64,000 bases of DNA, taken from assembly GCF_030814655.1 (NCBI RefSeq), contig NZ_JAUSVK010000001.1, positions 1,569,501 through 1,633,500 of the forward strand, in the 5' to 3' direction. This document shows, piece after piece, positions 34,501-43,363 of the stretch (position 1 is the first letter of the stretch; each line of letters starts with the position of its first letter). Position numbers and translations under genes: made by a program. The DNA comes from Labrys monachus (GTDB lineage: Bacteria; Pseudomonadota; Alphaproteobacteria; Rhizobiales; Labraceae). The notes under the pieces are model-generated. The model was not told the DNA's origin, ran no database searches, and saw only the letters and a list, made by a program, of their open reading frames with translations.

Positions 34501-34988
34501 ATGCGCCGGCGGGCCTGCGGCTTGGCGGCGATCAGCTCGGCGATCTGGCCCTGGCGCACCATGGCCGGCGAGCGGGCGCCGGTCGAGGCATCGGCGAAGA
34601 TGAGTTGCACGTCGCGGGCGCGCACTTCGCGGCTGTTGATGCGATAATTGGAGCCGCGTTCGCGTTCGATGCGGCGCGAGATCTCCAGCGTGTCGACATC
34701 GTTGAAGACCGCGGGCGCCGTACGATCCCGGTTCTCGACCGTCAGCACCACCTCGGCCATGTTGCGGGCCGGGCGGCTGCCGGATCCGCCGAAGATGACG
34801 TCCTCCATCTCGGCGGCGCGCAGGTTCCTGTGCGAATTCTCGCCCATGACCCAGCGCAGCGCCTCGACGAGGTTGGACTTGCCGCAGCCATTCGGCCCGA
34901 CCACGCCGGTCAGGCCGGGCTCGATGACGAAATCGGTCGGTTCGACGAAAGATTTGAAGCCGAGGAGCCTCAGTCTGGTAAGTTTCAT
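31530..34988 (-). CDS. smc: Chromosome segregation protein SMC
   Basis: 1152 aa, typical for bacterial SMC, the condensin ATPase that organises and segregates the chromosome. Walker A is GPNGCGKSN (residues 31-39). Two long coiled coils rich in Ala/Glu/Arg flank a hinge at roughly residues 490-640. The C-terminal ABC signature is LSLLSGGEQALTAMAL and Walker B ICVLDEVDAPLDD. The N-terminal MKLTRLRLLGFKSFVEPTDF is diagnostic. It lies 31 bases after the DsbA-like gene, probably in one operon. Confidence 0.97.
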   Translation of the reverse strand: MKLTRLRLLGFKSFVEPTDFVIEPGLTGVVGPNGCGKSNLVEALRWVMGENSHRNLRAAEMEDVIFGGSGSRPARNMAEVVLTVENRDRTAPAVFNDVDTLEISRRIERERGSNYRINSREVRARDVQLIFADASTGARSPAMVRQGQIAELIAAKPQARRRILEEAAGISGLHSRRHEAELRLKAAEQNLERLEDVLAQIESQLEGLKRQARQASRYRVLSQEIRRAEALLLHLSFEEAGRQIADAEKRLDRDATTVAERLKAQAEDAHAAALAAHEIPPLREAEAAAAAALHRLALAGETLHQEERRAGERRVELDRRIAQASTDATRERTMIADADAILARLGAEAAGLAAGQEASGGQASQAAEALRAAEAGLAANEKAMAEAQAACAESQAGRGQAERAEREAADRLSRLERELAAVRREGEALKAGSDAMRIAEGLRAELGALLARQGSAEQAALVAEAEHAAAREAEAATRGPLEEAERHAGRLETEARTLAKLVLAPSAAKYPPVADGIEVAKGYEAALGAALGDDLDAPADVAAPAHWSGVAAGGEDPALPQGAEPLAGFVRAPPALQRRLAQIGLVDAADGPSLMPVLAPGQRLVTRAGDLWRWDGFVAAAGAPSGAARRLAERNRLAELEQEAHAARLAVAPKRLAAEAAEAALRAAGERDRAARDASRALGGEVNQLRDRAARAERQASQIASRQAALDEAAARLGADLAEALKQRENARGALAALPDGSALQARLQDLRGDVAMGRAVVAEARARAQTIAREDEIRTARLAAIAQESRSWLDRRRAGQAQIEILDARLAELQAGRADLEDVPAVFAARRRALKGETDAAESHRRAAADRLAEAESAAAAAEHRSRDALVALSRAREEQARSEEKLGALRSRRKQIAGEIEEALQVPPERLLKIAELAPDAPMPDRRDAERRLEEARRERDRLGSVNLRAEEEQKDVQARLDGLVSERDDLVGAIKRLRQAIAGLNKEGRERLLVAFDVVNGHFQSLFETLFGGGTAELQLTESDDPLEAGLDILAKPPGKKPQTLSLLSGGEQALTAMALIFAVFLTNPAPICVLDEVDAPLDDANVERFCDLLDAMILKTETRFITITHNPITMARMNRLFGVTMAERGVSQLVSVDLGDAGKFLEAV

Positions 34989-35019
34989 CCTTCACCCCGC
35001 GACGTGCGGGACGTCGCTC

Positions 35020-35679
35020 TCAGGACTTGATCAGCGGATCAACCATCTTGGCGAAATCATCGAGCGTGATCTCGCCGCTTTTTTCCGTGCCGTTGACGAA
35101 AAAGGTCGGCGTACCCTCGATCTTGAAGACCGATTCGCCGCGCTGCTTGACGGCCATCACGCCATCATACAGCGTCTTGTCTTTCAAGCAGGCCTCGAAC
35201 TGTTCCTGTGTAAAACCGGATTGCTGCGCGATCTTCTGCAGGCCCGGCAGCACTTTGGGAGCATCGACGAAGGCCCAATTGTCCTGTTGGGCGAACAGCA
35301 CGTCGAGAGCGCTGTAATACTTTCCGGCGTCGCTGTTGGCGATGCAGCGCGCCAGCATGAAGCCGGCCGTGGCGCGCGGATCGAGCGGGAACTCCCGCAT
35401 CGTCCACTGGACCTTGCCGGTGTCGATGTATTTTTCCTTGATGGCCGGAAAGACCTCCTTGGCGAAACGCGCGCAATGCGGGCAGGTCATCGAGGCGTAT
35501 TCATACACCTTGACCGGAGCGTCTGCCTTGCCGAGCGCGAGATCGGGGATCGGGCCGGGGACGACGAGCTCCATCGGATTGAACTTGTCGCCGTCGGCGG
35601 CGAAAGCGGGCAGAACCGGAAGCGCCGAGGTCGCCGCGAGGGCTGCGATCAGGGTACGGCGGGAAAGCATCGGGCTCAT
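35020..35679 (-). CDS. DsbA-family thiol-disulfide protein
   Basis: 219 aa periplasmic thioredoxin-fold protein. Signal peptide residues 1-27 (with a twin Arg LSRRTLIAALA, perhaps Tat) end in AFA. The active site is CPHC (Cys66-Cys69), the DsbA type, and the cis-proline loop is GTPTFFVNG. It probably introduces disulfides into exported proteins. It precedes smc and follows the DciA-like gene, as in many Rhizobiales. Confidence 0.9.
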   Translation of the reverse strand: MSPMLSRRTLIAALAATSALPVLPAFAADGDKFNPMELVVPGPIPDLALGKADAPVKVYEYASMTCPHCARFAKEVFPAIKEKYIDTGKVQWTMREFPLDPRATAGFMLARCIANSDAGKYYSALDVLFAQQDNWAFVDAPKVLPGLQKIAQQSGFTQEQFEACLKDKTLYDGVMAVKQRGESVFKIEGTPTFFVNGTEKSGEITLDDFAKMVDPLIKS

Positions 35680-35800
35680 TCTGGGCTCATGTCCTTCGAT
35701 CTGGCGCCAAAGCGCATTTCAATCCAGTCTCATTGTCCGGAAGCTGCGGTACTTGAGCCGTACGATTATGGCAACAGCCAGACGCGGCCGGCCGGAAATA

Positions 35801-36352
35801 TCACGGAGCTTTGACCGGCCCCGCGCCGCGGACCTGGCGGCCGAGTCTTTCGAGCGCTTCGCGCAGGCCCGGGTGCTCGATGCCGCCGAGGTCGTCGGCG
35901 AGCGTCCTGGCCTGCAGCGGCGTGAGCTTCGGCGCGGCCGGCGGCTGGCGCCGGACCGGATGCTCGACCGGCCCCTGGCGGATGCGCAGCTTGCCGACGC
36001 AGCGCCAGCCGAACACCGCATTGATGCGCTCGATGATCTGGGCCGCCGACATCTCGACTTCCAGGGCGAAGGCGCTCTCGACGCGCAGGACGAGGGTGGC
36101 GGCCCGCGGCGCGGCCTCGGGCGCCTCGGTCTTGGGACGCGGCGGCCATTGGATCTTCATCGGCTGCGACTGGGTCGCTAGGCGCGCGCCCACGATGTCC
36201 GCCCAGCGGCCGACGATGTCCGCGGTGGCGAAGCCGCGCGCCTTCAAAGAATCGGCGAGCGTCGGACCGAGCAGGTCGGAGACCGAGCGGACCGAGGAAG
36301 GCCGGGAAGGCTTGAAAGTCCTGGAAGCGGAACGCTGGGGCTTGTTGATCAT
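35801..36352 (-). CDS. DUF721 protein, DciA-like helicase loader
   Basis: 183 aa. DciA (DUF721) proteins load the replicative helicase DnaB in bacteria lacking DnaC. The conserved region is SVSDLLGPTLADSLKARGFA and IVGRWADIVGARLATQSQPM, followed by LVLRVESAFALEVEMSAAQI. The start MINKPQRSAS lies 24 bases from the mutY start on the other strand, so they share a short divergent promoter region. Gene order with the DsbA-like gene and smc supports the assignment. Confidence 0.8.
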   Translation of the reverse strand: MINKPQRSASRTFKPSRPSSVRSVSDLLGPTLADSLKARGFATADIVGRWADIVGARLATQSQPMKIQWPPRPKTEAPEAAPRAATLVLRVESAFALEVEMSAAQIIERINAVFGWRCVGKLRIRQGPVEHPVRRQPPAAPKLTPLQARTLADDLGGIEHPGLREALERLGRQVRGAGPVKAP

Positions 36353-36376
36353 GGCCGACCTGTGGGATGAGGCGCC

Positions 36377-37441
36377 ATGCTCGCCAACACCGACCCCGAG
36401 GTCAAGCATGCCGATGCCCTGCTGGCCTGGTACGACAGGCATCGCAGGCGGCTGCCCTGGCGTGCGCTGCCGGGCGAGGCCGCGGATCCCTACCGGGTCT
36501 GGCTCTCGGAGATCATGCTGCAGCAGACCACGGTGAAGACGGTCGGCCCCTATTTCGAGGCCTTCGTCGCGCGATGGCCCGATGTCGGGGCGATGGCGGC
36601 GAGCGACGTGGAGGACATCCTCAAGGCATGGGCCGGCCTCGGCTATTATTCCCGGGCCCGCAACCTGCACGCCTGCGCGCGCGTCGTCAGCGAGACGCTG
36701 GGCGGGCGGTTTCCCGACGACGTCGAGGGCCTGCGCAAGCTGCCCGGGGTGGGGGCCTATACCGCGGCGGCGGTGGCGGCGATCGCCTTCGGCCGGCGCG
36801 CGGCGGTGGTCGACGGCAATGTCGAGCGGGTCGTCACCCGGCTCGAGGCGATCGAGACGCCGCTGCCCCAGGCCAAGCCGCTGATCGCCGCCTGCGTCGA
36901 GGCGATCACGCCGGAGTCGCGCCCCGGCGACTTCGCCCAGGCCATGATGGATCTCGGCGCCACGATCTGCACGCCGAAGCGGCCGGCCTGCGCCCTCTGT
37001 CCGTTCATGGCGCGATGCAGCGCCCGGCAGGCGGGTACGCAGGAGACCTTTCCGCGCAAGGCGCCGAAGGCCCGGCGTCCGTTGCGGCGGGGCGCCGCCT
37101 TCTGGGTGACGCGGCCGGATGGCTGGGTCCTGGTCCGCAAGCGGCCGGACAAGGGCCTGCTCGGCGGCATGACTGAGATTCCCTCGAGCGTCTGGAGCGA
37201 AGATTTCGATGCCGCCGGCGCCGTCGGCCATGCGCCGCTCAAGATGAAATGGCGCAGGCTCCCCGGCGAAGTCCAGCACGGCTTCACCCATTTCGAACTT
37301 GCGGTCACCGTCTATGCCGCGGACGCGCCGCTGACCGCCAAGGCCCCGCCCGATTGCCGCTGGGTCCGCCTCGCCGATCTCGACGGCGAGGCGCTGCCGA
37401 CCGTCATGCGCAAGATCGCCGCCCTCGCCAGAGGGCAGTGA
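36377..37441 (+). CDS. mutY: A/G-specific adenine glycosylase
   Basis: 354 aa. Removes adenine paired with 8-oxoguanine. The helix-hairpin-helix is LPGVGAYTAAAVAAIAFG, followed by VVDGNVERV with the catalytic Asp region. The 4Fe-4S cluster motif C-x6-C-x2-C-x5-C is intact in CTPKRPACALCPFMARC. The C-terminal NUDIX-like domain that reads 8-oxoG starts near GAAFWVTRPDGWVLVRKR. The ATG at 36377 is supported by homology at LLAWYDRHRRRLPWR. Confidence 0.96.
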   Translation: MLANTDPEVKHADALLAWYDRHRRRLPWRALPGEAADPYRVWLSEIMLQQTTVKTVGPYFEAFVARWPDVGAMAASDVEDILKAWAGLGYYSRARNLHACARVVSETLGGRFPDDVEGLRKLPGVGAYTAAAVAAIAFGRRAAVVDGNVERVVTRLEAIETPLPQAKPLIAACVEAITPESRPGDFAQAMMDLGATICTPKRPACALCPFMARCSARQAGTQETFPRKAPKARRPLRRGAAFWVTRPDGWVLVRKRPDKGLLGGMTEIPSSVWSEDFDAAGAVGHAPLKMKWRRLPGEVQHGFTHFELAVTVYAADAPLTAKAPPDCRWVRLADLDGEALPTVMRKIAALARGQ

Positions 37442-37577
37442 AGGCCGGGATGCGCGAGGCCCCGTCCGACGGCCGGTGTCGCAAAGAACGGGTGAAGTCT
37501 ACATCGCTTCGGCTGCGATTTGATTTGCGTCGGCAAGGTGTTTTCAGCGAGCATGGCCGCCTTACAAGGGGGATGTC

Positions 37578-38039
37578 ATGGCAATCGTTGGGGCACTTTT
37601 GATCGGCGTGATCGCGGGGCTGCGCGCCTTCACCGCGCCGGCAGCCGTCAGTTGGGCAGCCTATCTCGGCTGGCTGCCGCTCGAGGGCACGGCGCTGGCC
37701 TTCCTGGGCTATACCGTCACGCCCTATATCATCACCATTCTGGCGATCGTGGAGCTGATCGGCGACCAGCTGCCGGCGACGCCGAGCCGCAAGACGCCCA
37801 TGCAGTTCGGCGCACGCCTCGTCACCGGCGCCTTCAGCGGCGCGGCGATCGGGCTCGGAAGCGGCTCCTGGATCGCCGGCCTCGTCGCCGGCGTGATCGG
37901 CGCGGTGATCGGCACGCTGGGCGGCGCCGAGATCCGCAGGCGTCTGGCCGAATCCTTCGGCAAAGACATGCCGGCCGCGCTGCTGGAGGACGCGGTCGCC
38001 GTCATCGGCGCCCTGCTGATCGTGAAGGCGCTGGCATGA
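37578..38039 (+). CDS. DUF4126-family membrane protein
   Basis: 153 aa with about four hydrophobic helices (VGALLIGVIAGLRAFTAP, ITILAIVELIGDQLP, and Gly-rich segments near SWIAGLVAGVIGAVIG). The GLRAFTAPAAVSWA opening is typical of DUF4126, whose function is unknown. The ATG follows AAGGGGGATGTC. Its stop overlaps the start of the oxidoreductase gene (ATGA), so they form a two-gene operon. Confidence 0.8.
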   Translation: MAIVGALLIGVIAGLRAFTAPAAVSWAAYLGWLPLEGTALAFLGYTVTPYIITILAIVELIGDQLPATPSRKTPMQFGARLVTGAFSGAAIGLGSGSWIAGLVAGVIGAVIGTLGGAEIRRRLAESFGKDMPAALLEDAVAVIGALLIVKALA

Positions 38040-39415
38040 CGAAGCCTTACGACGCGATCATCGTCGGCGCCGGCCAGGCCGGGCCGCCTCTGGCGGGCCG
38101 CCTCACCCAGGCGGGCATGACCGTCGCCGTGATCGAGCGCAAGCTGTTCGGCGGAACCTGCGTCAACACCGGCTGCATGCCGACCAAGACCATGGTCGCC
38201 AGCGCCTATGCAGCCCATGTCGCCCGCCGGGCGGCCGACTACGGCGTCGCCCTGACGGGCGGCGTCGGCATCGACATGGACAGGGTCCGTGCCCGAAAGG
38301 ATGAGGTTTCCGGCAATGCGCGGCGCGGGGTGGAATCCTGGCTGCGCGGCATGGAGCGCTGTACGGTGTATCAGGGCCATGCCCGCTTCGTCTCGCCGCG
38401 GGAGATCGAAGTGGACGGCGAGATCCTCTCGGCGCCGCGCATCTTCCTCAACACCGGCGGCCGGGCCTCGGTGCCGGACATTCCGGGCCTCGACCGGGTC
38501 GACTATCTCACCAACACCTCGATCCTCGAGCTCGACACGCTGCCGCGCCATCTGGTGGTGATCGGCGGCAGCTATATAGGGCTGGAATTCGCGCAGATGT
38601 TTCGCCGCTTCGGCAGCGAGGTAACCATCATCGAGCGCGGCCCCCGCCTCATCGCCCGCGAGGACGAGGACATCTCGGCCGCGATCCGCGAGATTCTCGA
38701 AGCCGAGGGCATCCGCGTCCATGCCGGGGCCGGGAGCATCGCCTTCACGCCGCAGGGCGACGACTTCGCGGTGGCGGTTTCGGGCAGCGAGGGCGCCGCC
38801 AATCTGACCGGCTCCCACGTGCTGGTCGCCGTCGGCCGCAGTCCCAATACCGACGATCTCGGCCTGGACAAGGCCGGCGTGACCGTCGATTCGCGTGGCT
38901 ATATCGAAGTCGACGACCAGCTGCGCACCAGCGTCGAGGACATCTGGGCGATGGGCGACTGCAACGGCAGAGGGGCCTTCACCCATACCTCCTACAATGA
39001 TTTCGAGATCGTCGCCGCCAACCTGCTCGACGACGATCCGCGCCGCGTCAGCGACCGCATCACCGCCTATGCGCTCTATATCGATCCGCCGCTCGGCCGC
39101 ATCGGCATGACGGAGGACCAGGTGCGCCGGTCGGGCCGCAAGGCGCTCATCGGCAGGCGGGCGATGACGCAGGTCGGCCGCGCCATCGAGAAGGGCGAGA
39201 CGCGCGGCTTCATGAAGGTGGTGGTCGACGCGGAGAGCCATGCCATTCTCGGCGCCGCCATCCTCGGCGTCGGGGGCGACGAGGTCATCCACGGCATGCT
39301 CGACGGCATGTATGCGCATGCGCCCTACAGCACCATCCAGCGCGCCGTGCACATCCATCCCACGGTGTCGGAACTGGTGCCGACCATGCTGGGCGAGATG
39401 AAGCCGCTGGTGTGA
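38036..39415 (+). CDS. FAD-dependent pyridine nucleotide-disulfide oxidoreductase (mercuric reductase-like)
   Basis: 459 aa. FAD-binding GAGQAG (residues 11-16), redox-active CVNTGC (Cys42 and Cys47), NAD(P)-binding VVIGGSYIGLEFAQMF, second FAD motif IWAMGDCNGRGAFTHT, and a C-terminal dimerisation domain with HIHPTVSELVPTML. It belongs to the group often annotated as mercuric reductase, but it lacks the N-terminal metal-binding domain and the C-terminal Cys pair of true MerA, so mercury reduction is unlikely. The substrate is unknown. Confidence 0.87.
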   Translation: MTKPYDAIIVGAGQAGPPLAGRLTQAGMTVAVIERKLFGGTCVNTGCMPTKTMVASAYAAHVARRAADYGVALTGGVGIDMDRVRARKDEVSGNARRGVESWLRGMERCTVYQGHARFVSPREIEVDGEILSAPRIFLNTGGRASVPDIPGLDRVDYLTNTSILELDTLPRHLVVIGGSYIGLEFAQMFRRFGSEVTIIERGPRLIAREDEDISAAIREILEAEGIRVHAGAGSIAFTPQGDDFAVAVSGSEGAANLTGSHVLVAVGRSPNTDDLGLDKAGVTVDSRGYIEVDDQLRTSVEDIWAMGDCNGRGAFTHTSYNDFEIVAANLLDDDPRRVSDRITAYALYIDPPLGRIGMTEDQVRRSGRKALIGRRAMTQVGRAIEKGETRGFMKVVVDAESHAILGAAILGVGGDEVIHGMLDGMYAHAPYSTIQRAVHIHPTVSELVPTMLGEMKPLV

Positions 39416-39457
39416 ACGCACGACAGCGGCGTGCGCTCGCCAGCTTTTCGTCCGGGA

Positions 39458-39853
39458 TCAGGCGCCGAGCGGCAGCAATGTCCGCAGGCGCCCGTCGCGC
39501 AGATACAGCCCGCCCCAGGTCAGCGCGCCGAGGAGGAGGCAGATCAGCTGCGGCGGCGAGCCGATCTCGCCGAGCCGGAAATGGGTGGAGATCGCGCCGC
39601 CGAGGAAGCCGGTCACCAGGATGGCGCCGAGCACGGCCGTCTGCGGGACCGCATAGACGATCGCGCAGGCCAGCATGATGACCCCGAGCGCGAAGGCCTG
39701 GCTCGGCGGGAAGCCCGTCAGCTCCATCTCCGCCCGCATCATGTCCGGCGCGAAGAGCTGCACGGCGGCATCCGCGAGCAGGGCCGCGACGACGACGGCG
39801 CTGAGGATGCGGCCCGTCCAGGAACGGCCCGGCGTTGCGGAAATGTCGGTCAT
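39458..39853 (-). CDS. DoxX-like membrane protein
   Basis: 131 aa, four membrane helices (ILSAVVVAALLADAAVQLF, FALGVIMLACAIVYAV, TAVLGAILVTGFLGGAISTH, LICLLLGALTWGGLYL). The pattern matches DoxX-like proteins found next to SRPBCC genes. The ATG at 39853 follows GGGAGAAG. It runs the same way as the SRPBCC gene upstream (39992-40456), so the two may be cotranscribed. Confidence 0.75.
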   Translation of the reverse strand: MTDISATPGRSWTGRILSAVVVAALLADAAVQLFAPDMMRAEMELTGFPPSQAFALGVIMLACAIVYAVPQTAVLGAILVTGFLGGAISTHFRLGEIGSPPQLICLLLGALTWGGLYLRDGRLRTLLPLGA

Positions 39854-39991
39854 GAATGGCTTCTCCCTGTGGAATCGGTCTTGTTGCCGGGGGGCGTCCG
39901 AAGACCGACCGCCGGATTGCCGCCTGCGAGGCGAGACATGCGAAAATGCCGTGCGTCGAGAACGCAAGTCAACGGCGCGGCAGGGCGGGGC

Positions 39992-40456
39992 CTATTCTGT
40001 GAAGGCGGCGAGGTTCGCCAGCGTCGAGGCCATTCCGGCCTGATGGTCCTCCGGCCTTATGCCGTCGGGGACATTCTCGCAGCGGAAGGCGACCTCGGTG
40101 CCATCCGGCACGGCGGTGAGCGTCGTGACGATCCTCATCGCGCCGGCGAAGGCGGGGTCGTCCGCCTCGAATTCGACCTCCTCGACGATGCGGCGGCCGG
40201 GTACCAGCTCGACGAATCGTCCGCGGAAGACGTCGGCATGCTCGGATGTCTTGCCCGGCACCGCATGGGCGGCATCGGCATAGGTGAAGGACATCCGGAA
40301 CACGCCGCCTTCCCGCGGCTCGAACGCGAAGACCTCGGCGGTCATGCCCTTTGGCGGCCGCCAGGAGGCGACGGCCTGCCCGTCGAGAAAGGCTTCATAG
40401 ATCCGTTGCGGCGTCGCCTTGATGATCCTCGAAGCGGCGTCGGTTCTCGGTGCCAT
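39992..40456 (-). CDS. SRPBCC/AHSA1-domain protein
   Basis: 154 aa START-like protein. Opening AASRIIKATPQRIYEAFLDG with WRPPKGM and FEPREGGVFRMSFTY is a well-known AHSA1 subgroup. It ends CENVPDGIRPEDHQAGMAST, usual for the group. The ATG follows AAAGGAGGATCGCC, a strong ribosome site. The DoxX-like gene lies downstream. No ArsR partner is next to it, unlike the other SRPBCC gene in this window. Confidence 0.87.
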   Translation of the reverse strand: MAPRTDAASRIIKATPQRIYEAFLDGQAVASWRPPKGMTAEVFAFEPREGGVFRMSFTYADAAHAVPGKTSEHADVFRGRFVELVPGRRIVEEVEFEADDPAFAGAMRIVTTLTAVPDGTEVAFRCENVPDGIRPEDHQAGMASTLANLAAFTE

Positions 40457-40649
40457 GGCGATCCTCCTTTTCCGTCATTCCGGCGAGGCCGAGGGAAGAA
40501 AGCCATGTCGCAGGGCGTAATTGATAGAGGCAGGCAGCCGTTGATCCATCTCTCTTGTCGGTGAGAATGCAGACGAACGGCATCAGGCCCTCGCCCCATG
40601 ACGTAGGGCGCAGTCCCTCAAAACGTCATTCACCAAGATCGAAGGGAAC

Positions 40650-41828
<1,179 letters not shown>

Positions 41829-42097
41829 CTACTCACACGCTACGCTACTGGGACGACGCGGTGATCCTCGCCCGGTTCTGGTAAATGCCGCGTTGAGACG
41901 CCGATAAAACTTGCGTGCCGGTTCGGGACTGCGGCCCGCACCGGCCGACGTCATCGGGCCGTCTGCGAATTCGGGCATGGCAACCGGGGTTTTTTCCTCC
42001 GGCCTCTTGGCAATCGGCGCCCGGCGGCGTTTCCTGCAGCGCAAGCCTGCCGGCGAGCCAAGGCAGGAGAGAAAACCAAACTGCGACAGGAGACACG

Positions 42098-42544
42098 ATG
42101 CTCAAGAACATTGATCCGCTACTCAACGCCGATGTGCTCTATGCGCTGGCGGCGATGGGCCATGGCGACACGATGGTGGTCTGCGACGCCAATTTTCCGG
42201 CCGATTCGGTCGCCCGCGCCACCGTCTATGGCAGCCTGCTCCGCATGGACGGCGCCGATGCGCCGCAAGCGGTGAGGGCCGTGCTCTCCGTCCTGCCGCT
42301 CGATACCTTCGTCGACGATTCGGCCAGGCGCATGGAGATCGTCGGCAGCCCCGACGAAATTCCCCCCGTCCAGCGCGAAGTCCAGGTCGAGATCGACAGG
42401 GCCGAAGGCAAGTCCTGGCCGATGACCTCGATCGAACGCATGGAATTCTACGAGCACGCACGCGACGCCTATTGCGTGATCCAGAGCGGGGAGCGCCGCT
42501 TCTACGGCTGCTTCATCTTCCGCAAGGGCGTGATCGCGCCCTGA
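42098..42544 (+). CDS. RbsD/FucU-family sugar mutarotase
   Basis: 148 aa, the FucU length. Such proteins interconvert alpha and beta anomers of fucose or ribose. Recognised by MLKNIDPLLNADVLYALAAM, the catalytic-His region MGHGDTMVVCDANFPAD and the closing ERRFYGCFIFRKGVI. The ATG follows GACAGGAGACACG. No sugar transporter or kinase is next to it, so its pathway is not shown by context. Confidence 0.88.
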   Translation: MLKNIDPLLNADVLYALAAMGHGDTMVVCDANFPADSVARATVYGSLLRMDGADAPQAVRAVLSVLPLDTFVDDSARRMEIVGSPDEIPPVQREVQVEIDRAEGKSWPMTSIERMEFYEHARDAYCVIQSGERRFYGCFIFRKGVIAP

Positions 42545-42585
42545 GCGGAAAATTGCCGCGTCCCTTCAAGAGTCTTGCTAAGATG

Positions 42586-42603
42586 ATGGGCGTTCTCGCC
42601 CAT
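42586..42603. terminator. Hairpin between fucU-like and CGNR genes
   Basis: ATGGGCG-TTCT-CGCCCAT is a perfect seven-base stem in the gap between two convergent genes. No T-run follows; a shared terminator role is plausible. Confidence 0.45.
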
Positions 42604-42620
42604 GAATCTCCGCTTGGCGC

Positions 42621-43244
42621 TCACAAGGCGCCCGGGGCCTTCGCACGGAATCGAAGCACCCGGGCGTGCGAGCCGCAGGTCTCGTCGGAGCACCACCGGC
42701 GGCGGCCGCCCCGCGACGTATCGAGGAACAACCACCCGCAATTGCGCCCGTGGCACTCGCGCACCGGCCGGCGTCCGGTCCGTGCGGTGAGGAGATCGGC
42801 CGCGGCCACCGCGACGCGGCGGGTGAGGGCGTCGAGGTCGTCGTCGTCGCGCCACTGCCAGGCGAAGGTTCCCGACCGGTAGGCCAGCACGCGGCGGGCT
42901 GCCGCATCCCTGACGGCGGCATCGAGTTCTCCCGCGTCGGAGGGCGCCGGCACCATTCCCTCCGCTTCCGCCAGGAACAAGGCGTGCAGGGCCCGCCGCA
43001 GCGCCTTGGCACGGTCCAGCGCCTCGGCGGCAGCGGCCGGATCCGCGCGTGCCTCGCCGCGCAGCCTTTCCGCGTGCTCGCGCGCGATCAGGCCGGCCCG
43101 TTCCCCCCAGGCGAGGAGATCTTCGTAGCACAGCAGGAAATCCGGCCCCCAGCGGTCCCGCCAGGCATCCACGGTGTTGACGAAATCGAGGGCAGGGTGG
43201 CCGCCGAGGAGCGGGATGTCCGCAATGGTCTTCGTCTTTTCCAT
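42621..43244 (-). CDS. ABATE/CGNR zinc-finger regulator
   Basis: 207 aa. The N-terminal ABATE domain opens PLLGGHPALDFVNTVDAW. The C-terminal zinc finger holds CHGRNCGWLFLDTSRGGRRR then WCSDETCG. In the name-giving CGNR motif the last two residues are changed (CGSH). These proteins are thought to be transcription regulators. The ATG follows GAGGAGCC. A perfect inverted repeat (43289-43318) lies between it and the divergent DMT transporter, making self-regulation and control of the transporter likely. Confidence 0.85.
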   Translation of the reverse strand: MEKTKTIADIPLLGGHPALDFVNTVDAWRDRWGPDFLLCYEDLLAWGERAGLIAREHAERLRGEARADPAAAAEALDRAKALRRALHALFLAEAEGMVPAPSDAGELDAAVRDAAARRVLAYRSGTFAWQWRDDDDLDALTRRVAVAAADLLTARTGRRPVRECHGRNCGWLFLDTSRGGRRRWCSDETCGSHARVLRFRAKAPGAL

Positions 43245-43288
43245 CGGCTCCTCGTCGGTTCGGGAACTTCGAGCGTTCAAGGGAGGTT

Positions 43289-43318
43289 GTAACGCTATAA
43301 ATAGAGTATAAGCGTTAC
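43289..43318. promoter_or_regulatory. Inverted-repeat operator between CGNR gene and DMT transporter
   Basis: GTAACGCT-(14 bases, AT-rich)-AGCGTTAC is a perfect eight-base inverted repeat centred between the divergent starts. The AT-rich core (ATAAATAGAGTATA) may hold overlapping -10 elements. Its place fits repression of both genes by one regulator. Confidence 0.6.
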
Positions 43319-43363
43319 GCAAGCGTGCGGCGTATCACGCCGATTCGCGGGGGAGGGCCGAGG

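Noticed and set aside
31650-35030. Open frame of more than 1100 codons on the plus strand, opposite smc
   Set aside because: High-GC codon bias opens the antisense frame. The peptide is low-complexity Arg/Gly/Ala/Leu with no domain, while smc on the other strand is unmistakable.
38036-39415. Mercury resistance (merA)
   Set aside because: The oxidoreductase has CVNTGC but no N-terminal metal-binding domain, no C-terminal Cys pair and no other mer genes nearby.
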